Source of the DNA: CAVTWY01 sp963738615 | GTDB lineage: Bacteria > Pseudomonadota > Gammaproteobacteria > Burkholderiales > Burkholderiaceae_C | Length of the DNA stretch: 64,000 bases | Assembly (NCBI GenBank): GCA_963738615.1 | Contig: CAVTXI010000015.1 | Span: forward strand, 62,001-126,000 | Reading direction: 5' to 3' | Notes under the pieces: generated by a model | The model's input: only the letters and a program-made list of their open reading frames with translations | What the model was told of the DNA's origin: nothing | Database searches by the model: none | Shown: positions 57,387 to 64,000 of the stretch, in pieces | Numbering within the stretch: the first letter of the stretch is position 1 | Layout of the letters: each line of letters starts with the position of its first letter | Position numbers and translations under genes: made by a program

Positions 57387-58541
57387 TCATCCCGGCAACG
57401 CCACCGTGCGTCCACGCGCCATGCCCTGCGCGTCGAACAGATGCAGCGCCTGCGGCCGCAGCGACACCGCCACGTTTTCGCCAACGCGCGTCTGCGCGTG
57501 CCCTTCGACGCGCACGGTCAACGCATGGTCGCCGGGCAGTGACAGGTACACGATCGCGCTGTCGCCCAGTTGCTCGAGGTGCGTCACGCGGCCCTCAAGT
57601 ACCGCCGCACCGTCGACGCGCCCGAGTTCGACGTGCTCGGGACGAACCGCGAGCGATACGTTGCTGCCGGGTGTGATGCCGCGCGCGTCGACACAAGCCA
57701 CCGCGGCGCGACCGACCACGTCGACCGTCGCTTGCCCCTCGCCCGCGTCGCGCAACACCGCTGGCAGCACGTTGATGCGTGGTGAGCCGATGAACTCGGC
57801 GACGAAGAGGCTGGCGGGGCGGTGGTACAGCGTCATCGGCGAGCCGATCTGCGCGACGCTGCCGTGCTGCTCGATCAGTTCGCCCGCGTGCAGCAGCACG
57901 ATGGTGTCGGCCAGCGTCATCGCCTCGACCTGGTCGTGGGTCACGTAGATCATGCTGGCGTTGTCGACCTCGCGATGCAGGCGCGCGATTTCGACACGTG
58001 TTTGCGCACGCAGCGCGGCGTCGAGGTTCGACAGCGGCTCGTCGAACAGGAACACTTTCGGCTGCTTGACGATCGCGCGGCCAATCGCCACGCGCTGGCG
58101 CTGGCCGCCCGACAGCGCCTTGGGTTTGCGATCGAGCAGCGCTTCCACTTGCAGGATGCGCGCGGCTTCGCGCACCTTGCGGTCGACCTCGCTTTGCGCC
58201 GCGCCGTTCACGCGCAGGCCGAAGGCCATGTTCTCGTACACGCTCATGTGCGGATACAGCGCGTAGCTCTGGAACACCATCGCCACGCCGCGGCGCGCGG
58301 GCTCGACCTCGTTGACGCGTTGGCCGTCGATACGCAGTTCGCCTTCGGTCACGGTCTCGAGCCCGGCCACCATGCGCAACAGCGTGCTCTTGCCGCAGCC
58401 CGACGGGCCGACGAAGACGCAGAACTCGCCCGGCGCGACGTGCAGGTCGACGTTCTTCACCGACAAGGGCAGGCCCGGCGCGTAACGCTTGCCCACGCCT
58501 TGCATTTCGATGCGGGGAGGTTGCTTCGTCTGATTCGTCAT
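57387..58541 (-). CDS. Sugar ABC transporter ATP-binding protein (MalK/UgpC type)
   Basis: A protein of 384 residues with Walker A FVGPSGCGKSTLLRMVAG, Q-loop VFQSYALYPHMSVYENMAFGL, signature ALSGGQRQRVAIGRAIV, Walker B VFLFDEPLSNLDA and the His-loop MIYVTHDQVEAM. The C-terminal 130 residues form the MalK regulatory/OB domain. It would energise the permeases encoded upstream. The start overlaps the stop of the binding-protein gene by four bases. Confidence 0.95.
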   Translation of the reverse strand: MTNQTKQPPRIEMQGVGKRYAPGLPLSVKNVDLHVAPGEFCVFVGPSGCGKSTLLRMVAGLETVTEGELRIDGQRVNEVEPARRGVAMVFQSYALYPHMSVYENMAFGLRVNGAAQSEVDRKVREAARILQVEALLDRKPKALSGGQRQRVAIGRAIVKQPKVFLFDEPLSNLDAALRAQTRVEIARLHREVDNASMIYVTHDQVEAMTLADTIVLLHAGELIEQHGSVAQIGSPMTLYHRPASLFVAEFIGSPRINVLPAVLRDAGEGQATVDVVGRAAVACVDARGITPGSNVSLAVRPEHVELGRVDGAAVLEGRVTHLEQLGDSAIVYLSLPGDHALTVRVEGHAQTRVGENVAVSLRPQALHLFDAQGMARGRTVALPG

Positions 58542-59872
58542 GGTTTGCCTGCGAGCGCGCGCACGCGCGGCGCCACATCGCCGAAGACCTGTTGCGCATC
58601 AGCGCCGCCGTACAACACGCGCTCGATCGCCGAGCCCATCAGGTCATTGATTTCGGCGCTGCGCGCGACGATCGGCGCAAGGAAGGTCGTGCCTTGCACG
58701 GCCTCGACGTAGACCCGTGGGTCGACGCCGCGCCGCGCCTGCACGTCGGCCGACACCTGCCCGAGGCCGCGCACCGCCGGGTACACCACACCCTGCTCGG
58801 CGATACGCGACTGGCACTCGCGTGAGCCGACGTACTTGACCCACTGCCACGACGCGTCCTGATGCTTCGATCCCGACCACACCGACAGCGCGAGCGAATT
58901 CAACATCGACGTACTCGCACCGACAGGCCCCACCGGCAACGGCACGTACGCGAACTTCACGCGGGCCATGCGTTGGAAATGGCCGATCATCCAAGAGCCC
59001 GAAGGCAATATCGCGACGCGGCCTGCCAGGAACATCGCCTCGGCGCCGATCTTGCCGACCTGGTCGCGCGACGGTGACACGCCCTTGCCCGGCAGCGACG
59101 CCAACCAACGCATCGTGTCGACGAAGCGCGGGTCGTCATAGCGCAGCTCGGCGTCCCACGGTTCGCGGTGATAGCGCCAGCCCGTCGACGCGGCGAAGTG
59201 GCTCCATTCGCTCTGGCCGAACATGCCGCCGTGACCCGGCGTCATGTAGCCCCACACGCGCACACGCTTGCGGTCGAAGCCGACGTCGCCGGGGCGCTTG
59301 CCCTGCTCGTCGACCGTCAGGCGCTCGATCGCGCGGCCGAAGCTGCCGCCGTCTTTCGGGTTCCAGTCGAGCTTGCGCAAGTCGTCCAGCTCGAGCCCTG
59401 CGGCCTCGACGTGGTCGAGGTTGACCAGCATCGCCAGCGAGTCCCAATCCGTTGGCAGCGCATATTGGTGGCGATCGTCGTGGCGCCACATCTGCGCGAG
59501 GTTGGGTTCGTAGATGTCGATGTCGACGCCTTCCTTCGCGATGCGCGGCGCCAGGTCGCTCATCACGCCGTTGAGTACGAAGTCGGGGTACCGCATCAGG
59601 TGGTTGGTGAAGACGTCGGGTGCGGTGCCCGACACGAACCCGGTCGCCAGCCCCGTCCAGTAGTCGTCCCAACCGAGTTGCTGGAAGCGGATGCGCAGCG
59701 TCGGGTTCGCGGCTTCGAAGGCCTTGGCGCACATCGCGTACAGCGGGCGCTGGTTCGCGTCCCACAACGCATGGCGGATGGTGGTTGCATTCGTATCAAC
59801 CGCTTTCGGCGCGCATGCAGCGAGGCCGAACAGCGCAGCGGCAAACACAGCCACGATCCTCGCGAACATCAT
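58538..59872 (-). CDS. Extracellular sugar-binding lipoprotein of an ABC importer
   Basis: A protein of 444 residues with a lipoprotein signal peptide (lipobox FGLAAC, Cys ~20), then the substrate-binding protein fold: WDANQRPLYAMCAKAFEAANP, GTAPDVFTNHLMRYPDF, ALPTDWDSLAMLVNLD, GRVAILPSGSWMIGHF and the C-terminal FLAPIVARSAEINDLMGSA. It is close to the oligosaccharide/sugar SBP family 1. Two adjacent ATGs (59872, 59869) are possible; the first overlaps the permease stop by four bases. Confidence 0.93.
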   Translation of the reverse strand: MMFARIVAVFAAALFGLAACAPKAVDTNATTIRHALWDANQRPLYAMCAKAFEAANPTLRIRFQQLGWDDYWTGLATGFVSGTAPDVFTNHLMRYPDFVLNGVMSDLAPRIAKEGVDIDIYEPNLAQMWRHDDRHQYALPTDWDSLAMLVNLDHVEAAGLELDDLRKLDWNPKDGGSFGRAIERLTVDEQGKRPGDVGFDRKRVRVWGYMTPGHGGMFGQSEWSHFAASTGWRYHREPWDAELRYDDPRFVDTMRWLASLPGKGVSPSRDQVGKIGAEAMFLAGRVAILPSGSWMIGHFQRMARVKFAYVPLPVGPVGASTSMLNSLALSVWSGSKHQDASWQWVKYVGSRECQSRIAEQGVVYPAVRGLGQVSADVQARRGVDPRVYVEAVQGTTFLAPIVARSAEINDLMGSAIERVLYGGADAQQVFGDVAPRVRALAGKP

Positions 59873-60749
59873 TTGCCCCCGCTGAACTGAACCGACTCGA
59901 CCACCTTGCGCCCCGCCAACAGCAGCAGCACCAACGTGGGCACGAGTGCGATCGTGCTGGCGGCCATCAGCCCGCTCCAGTCGATCGCCCCTTGCGGCGA
60001 CTGCGCCTTGAACGACAGCAGCGCCACCGGCAGCAGTTGCTGGTCTTCGTCGGGCGCCACGATGTAGGGCCAGAAGAACTCGTTCCACGCGCTGATGCCC
60101 GTCAGCATCGCGATCGTCGCCAGCGGCGTGGTGTTCAGCGGCAGCGCGATCTTGCGGAACGTCATCCACGGGCTTGCGCCGTCCAGCCGCGCGGCTTCCT
60201 CGAGGTCACGCGGCATCGCAAGGAAGAACTGGCGCAGGAAGAAGATCGCGAAGCCCGACATCAGCGCGAACGGCGCGACCATGCCCGCCATCGTGTTCAG
60301 CCAACCGAGGTCGCGCACGAGGATGAAGTTCGGGATGAACAGCACCACCCCCGGCAACATCATCGACGCCATGAACAGGCCGAACAGCACGCGCTTGCCC
60401 GGGAACTCGAGCCGCGCGAAGGCATACGCCGCCATCGCGCACGACGCCGTCTGCAATACGACCACGAGCGTGGTGAAGATCAGCGAGCGGCCGAGTGCGC
60501 CGACGAAGTTGATCTCGCGCGCCCGAGCCACCGAGCGCCAGGCTCTCTTCGTGCGACACGCCCCCAACCACGCGGCGAAAGTTGATCAGCGTCGCGTCCT
60601 GCATCCACCACCGCTGCGCGGCTTCGACCACCGCGCGCGGGGTGCTCGAGCGCGGTGCGCAGCATCACCAGCAGCGGCACCACGGTCACGACCAGCATCG
60701 CGACCAGCGCGGCCCACGCGACGACACGCCCCGGGCTACGAAAGATCAT
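59869..60749 (-). CDS. Sugar ABC transporter permease (MalG type), frameshifted
   Basis: About 292 residues: MIFRSPGRVVAWAALVAMLVV at the N terminus, then the EAA-loop region DLEEAARLDGASPWMTFRKIALPL, which contacts the ATPase. Two extra bases, near 60645 and 60530, separate LLVMLRTALST from PRAVVEAAQRWW and SLALGGSAR from EINFVGALGRS; each is restored by deleting one G. The likely start is ATG 60749, which overlaps the MalF-type stop by 14 bases. Confidence 0.87.
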
Positions 60750-61635
60750 GCTGGTCCGCCCGCAGCAACCGCATCTGCACCGCCGTATAGACGAGCAGGA
60801 CGGCGCACAACACGATCGACATTGCCGACGCGTAGCCCATCTTCAAATAGCCGAACGCGTTGTCGACGATGTAGGCCACGACAACCTTCGTGCTGTCTTC
60901 CGGCCCGCCCTTCGTGGTCACGGCCACGGTGTCGAAGATCTGAATCGCGCCGGTGACGCTGGTGACCAGCACGAACACCATCACCGGCCGCAGCAGCGGC
61001 AACGTGATGCGGCGGAACACCTGCCATTCGCTGGCGCCCTCCATCGCCGCGGCTTCGTACAGCGACCGCGGAATGTGCTGCAGGCCGGCCAGGAACAACA
61101 TCGCCACCAGCCCCATGTTTCGCCAGATGTTCACCGCCGCCACCGTCGCCAGCGACTGATCGGGGCTGGCGAAAAACGGCTGGCGCTCACCGCCCACCGC
61201 TGCGATCAGATGGTTCAGCGCGCCCAACGTTGGGTCGAGCATCCACAACCAGATCATCGCGACGAGCACGTTCGACAGCAGGTACGGCAGCAGCAGTACC
61301 GACTTCACGAACAGCGACCTCGTCAGCCGGTCCATCGCCACCGCGAGGCCCAAACCCAGCACCGTCTGCAGCGGAATGTTCAGCAACGCATAGATCGCCG
61401 ACAGCTTCAGCCCCTGCCAAAACCGCTCGTCATGCCACAGCGCAACGTAGTTCGCAAATCCCACGTCGCGCGGCGGTCGCAGCAGGTTCCATTCGGTGAA
61501 GCTGATCTGAATGGCGCGCAGCGCGGGCCATGCGTAGAAGGCGATGAAGCCGATCAGCGCGGGCGTGACCATCAGCCACGCGACGAGCCATTCACGTCTG
61601 TTCGACGACACCTTGGCGACGCATGGGCATGGCAT
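60736..61635 (-). CDS. Sugar ABC transporter permease (MalF type)
   Basis: A protein of 299 residues with six membrane helices (WLVAWLMVTPALIGFIAFY, LKLSAIYALLNIPLQTVLGLGLAVAM and others) and the cytoplasmic EAA loop LYEAAAMEGASEWQVFRRITLPLL. It heads an operon with the MalG-type permease, binding protein and ATPase, all overlapping by 4-14 bases. The start is divergent from the alpha-galactosidase gene (about 112 bases apart), which suggests the imported sugar is an alpha-galactoside. Confidence 0.93.
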   Translation of the reverse strand: MPCPCVAKVSSNRREWLVAWLMVTPALIGFIAFYAWPALRAIQISFTEWNLLRPPRDVGFANYVALWHDERFWQGLKLSAIYALLNIPLQTVLGLGLAVAMDRLTRSLFVKSVLLLPYLLSNVLVAMIWLWMLDPTLGALNHLIAAVGGERQPFFASPDQSLATVAAVNIWRNMGLVAMLFLAGLQHIPRSLYEAAAMEGASEWQVFRRITLPLLRPVMVFVLVTSVTGAIQIFDTVAVTTKGGPEDSTKVVVAYIVDNAFGYLKMGYASAMSIVLCAVLLVYTAVQMRLLRADQHDLS

Positions 61636-61747
61636 CGTAGCGACGAGGCACCGCCTTGCGTGCCTGCCTCAGGTGATTCCCCGGGTCGAAATCGACCTGG
61701 CGGCACCGCGATGATCCACGCCGTCGCGAATACCATCATGCGCAGCC

Positions 61748-63961
61748 ATGACGTACGCCCCTCTGCCCTCGAGCCCCGCCGAATTCATCGTGCTGCACGG
61801 CACGCAGTCGTCGCTTGTGATCGAGGCCCACGCCGACGAGGCGCCGCTGTGGCGCTACTGGGGTCCTCGCCTGACCGACGGCACCACGCCCGGCGCTGCG
61901 TTTCGCGACACGCGCCCGCTGCCGTCTTTCATGCTCGACCACGACCAGCCGCTGACCGTGATGCCGGGCTTCGGCGTCGGTTGGTTTGGCCAGAGCGCGC
62001 TGCTGGCGCACCGCGGCGGGCGTGACTTCGCCTTCGCGCCGCAGCGCTGCACGTGGCAGCAGAAGCTCAGCGGCGATGACCACGTAGTCGACATCGTGCT
62101 GCACGACGACGTGGCAAAGCTGCGCGCCACGTTGCGCTTCGTGCTCGACACCATCACCGACGTGCTGCGCGTACGCACCACGCTCGAGAACCTGGGCGAC
62201 CGCGCGCTCGAGGTGCAGTGGCTGGCCGCTGCCACCCTGCCGCTGCCTGACCGCTGCGTTGCTGTTCGCAGCTTCGCAGGCCAGCACAACGAAGAGTTCG
62301 TGCTCGAGGTCGATGCACTGTCGCGCAGCACGTGGCGCCGCGAAAGCCGCCGCGGACGCACGTCGCACGACTGCTTCCCTGGTGCGGTGGTCACGACCGA
62401 TGGCACCACGCGCACCGAAGGGCTGGCGTACGGCGCGCACCTCGCGTGGTCTGGCAACCATCAGCAGACGATCGAGTGGCTGCACGACGGCAGCTACCAG
62501 TGGCAGCTCGGCGAATGGCTCGCGCCGGGTGAACTCGAGCTGGCGCCCGCGGGTGCACCAGGCGATGCGGTCACCACACCCGAAGTCATCGCGACGTTGT
62601 CGCTCGAAGGCCTGGACGGTGTCGCCGCGAACTTCCACGCCGAACTGCGGCGCCGCATGACGTGGCCGGGCGGGCGCATGCGAGCACGCCCGGTGCACCT
62701 CAACACCTGGGAAGGTCTGTACTTCGACCACGACGAGGCGCAGTTGATATCGCTGGCCACGGCCGCGGCCGGCGTCGGCATCGAGCGTTTCGTGCTCGAC
62801 GACGGCTGGTTCCACCGCCGCGATCACGATCGCGCAGGGCTGGGCGACTGGTGGGTCGACGTACGCAAGTACCCGCAAGGGCTGCTGCCGCTGGCGCGCC
62901 ACGTCACCGCGCTGGGCATGGAGTTCGGTCTGTGGTTCGAGCCCGAGATGGTGAACCCCGACTCCGATCTGCACCGCGCGCATCCCGACTGGGCGCTGCA
63001 ACTCGACGGCCGGCCGATGCTGACGGCGCGCAATCAACTGGTGCTCGACATCGCGCGGCCCGAGGTGTCGGCCTATCTATTCGACAAGATCGACGCCCTG
63101 CTGCGCACGCTGCCCATCCGCTACATCAAGTGGGACCACAACCGCGACCTCACCGCCGCAGGCGGTTCGACGGGTTCCGCGGGCGACGCACGGGGCCACG
63201 CCGCATGGCGCGTGCAGGTCGCGGCAGCCTATGCGTTGTTGGACCGCCTGCGTGTCGCGCACCCGGCGCTCGAAATCGAAAGCTGCTCGGGCGGCGGCGG
63301 TCGCATCGACTTCGCGGTGCTCGAACGCACGCACCGCGTCTGGACCAGCGACAACATCGACGCGTTGTCGCGCGTGCGCATCCAGCGCGGCTTCCTCCAG
63401 TTCTTCCCGCCCGAAATCATGGGCGCGCACATCGGCGGCGCGCCGTGCCACTCCACCGGCCGCAGCCAGTCGATGGCGTTGCGCGGCGCCGTCGCATTCC
63501 CCGGCCACCTGGGCGTGGAGCTCGACGTGCGCAAGCTCGACGCCACGACCAAACGCGAACTGGCCGGCTGGATCGCCTTGTACAAACAGTGGCGCGCCCA
63601 CGTGCACGCCAGCCGCACGTGGCAGGGCGACGCGGGCGACCACGTGGTGTGGCAACTGCATGGGCAAGCCGACGGACGCGACTGGCTCTTCCTGGCCTAC
63701 CGCACCGAGCCGAGCACCCTTCGCTACATGCCCGCAGTGCGTCTGCCGATGCTCGACCCACATCAACGCTACCGCCTACGCGTCGTCACGCCCGACGCGT
63801 TGCCCGAAGGCGCGCTGTACTACGGCAGCTCGCCCTTCTTCGACGCGCTGCGCAGCGCCGACGGCGTGATGGTCGACGGCGACTGGCTGCGCCACGCGGG
63901 CTTGCCACTGCCACGCGCGAAGGGTGAGACGGCGTTCATCGTGCATCTGCAGGTGGTGTGA
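61748..63961 (+). CDS. GH36 alpha-galactosidase
   Basis: A protein of 737 residues, full length for GH36, with an N-terminal supersandwich, a TIM-barrel catalytic domain and a C-terminal beta domain. Motifs: LNTWEGLYFDHDE, RFVLDDGWFHRRDHD, EPEMVNPDSDL; nucleophile Asp463 in YIKWDHNR; ESCSGGGGRIDF; acid/base Asp535 in WTSDNIDAL. No signal peptide, so it should act in the cytoplasm on raffinose, melibiose or stachyose after import. Its stop overlaps the start of a probable galT. Confidence 0.95.
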   Translation: MTYAPLPSSPAEFIVLHGTQSSLVIEAHADEAPLWRYWGPRLTDGTTPGAAFRDTRPLPSFMLDHDQPLTVMPGFGVGWFGQSALLAHRGGRDFAFAPQRCTWQQKLSGDDHVVDIVLHDDVAKLRATLRFVLDTITDVLRVRTTLENLGDRALEVQWLAAATLPLPDRCVAVRSFAGQHNEEFVLEVDALSRSTWRRESRRGRTSHDCFPGAVVTTDGTTRTEGLAYGAHLAWSGNHQQTIEWLHDGSYQWQLGEWLAPGELELAPAGAPGDAVTTPEVIATLSLEGLDGVAANFHAELRRRMTWPGGRMRARPVHLNTWEGLYFDHDEAQLISLATAAAGVGIERFVLDDGWFHRRDHDRAGLGDWWVDVRKYPQGLLPLARHVTALGMEFGLWFEPEMVNPDSDLHRAHPDWALQLDGRPMLTARNQLVLDIARPEVSAYLFDKIDALLRTLPIRYIKWDHNRDLTAAGGSTGSAGDARGHAAWRVQVAAAYALLDRLRVAHPALEIESCSGGGGRIDFAVLERTHRVWTSDNIDALSRVRIQRGFLQFFPPEIMGAHIGGAPCHSTGRSQSMALRGAVAFPGHLGVELDVRKLDATTKRELAGWIALYKQWRAHVHASRTWQGDAGDHVVWQLHGQADGRDWLFLAYRTEPSTLRYMPAVRLPMLDPHQRYRLRVVTPDALPEGALYYGSSPFFDALRSADGVMVDGDWLRHAGLPLPRAKGETAFIVHLQVV

Positions 63962-64000
63962 ACGTGGCCGCCTTCGACCCCGCCGAACACCCACACCGCA
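63958..64000 (+). CDS. galT: Probable galactose-1-phosphate uridylyltransferase, 3' partial
   Basis: The GTG at 63958 overlaps the alpha-galactosidase stop and opens a frame reading NVAAFDPAEHPHR, matching the normal GalT N terminus (FDP-EHPHRR). Only 14 codons are in the window, so the assignment rests on this short match and on context: released galactose would be processed by the Leloir pathway. Confidence 0.55.
   Translation, partial: MNVAAFDPAEHPHR

Overview
The window is GC-rich DNA (with AT-richer islands) that reads as a betaproteobacterium of the Burkholderiales, close to methylotrophy-capable Rubrivivax/Methylibium/Leptothrix-type lineages. This is inferred from an H4MPT-linked C1 cluster, PEP-CTERM proteins, a monomeric NADP isocitrate dehydrogenase and the betaproteobacterial block rluC / gph / Rieske / sppA facing rne. 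No rRNA, tRNA, CRISPR array or complete insertion sequence was seen.

Layout. (1) 1-4.7 kb: end of the formyltransferase/hydrolase operon (fhcA, a NnrU-family gene, fhcD, fhcC), a Fae homologue whose usual catalytic His position holds Met, and a HAD phosphatase. (2) 4.7-16.8 kb: an accessory island of four 5'-truncated Rhs cassettes on the minus strand, with nearly identical cores and different C-terminal tips. Three are followed at once by a candidate immunity gene (BamE-like lipoprotein, small membrane protein, HEAT-repeat protein). Between them lie toxin-antitoxin genes, ORF6N-domain genes, repeated gene tails and short tandem repeats, and the right end has an inverted, head-to-head Rhs fragment. 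(3) 16.8-21 kb: HtrA-like protease, MoxR ATPase, DUF58 and VWA proteins in one operon. (4) 21-26.6 kb: small membrane proteins, a rhomboid, icd, infA and an RRM protein. (5) 26.6-34 kb: purine-nucleoside uptake (BMP lipoprotein, two permeases, double ATPase, adenosine deaminase), split by two related PEP-CTERM genes on the other strand. (6) 34-42.5 kb: oxidoreductase, BON lipoprotein, sensor kinase with two response regulators, and housekeeping genes. (7) 42.5-47.4 kb: rne with a long leader, and a TauE/SafE permease. (8) 47.2-64 kb: a carbohydrate locus.

The carbohydrate locus suggests use of sucrose and raffinose-family sugars. It encodes a TonB-dependent outer-membrane receptor, a flavin-dependent halogenase-family protein, a GH32 fructosidase, a Gfo/Idh dehydrogenase, an MFS sugar carrier, a complete ABC sugar importer, a GH36 alpha-galactosidase, the first codons of a probable galT, and a GH13 sucrose-phosphorylase-type enzyme. 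Two identical 12-bp palindromes of LacI-family type sit in the divergent promoter region between the phosphorylase and the receptor.

Caveat. About twenty otherwise conserved genes are broken by one-base shifts. Nearly all those I could resolve are single extra bases, in housekeeping genes such as rne as well as accessory ones. This looks like residual sequencing error more than decay, so frameshifted genes are described as whole genes with the break noted.
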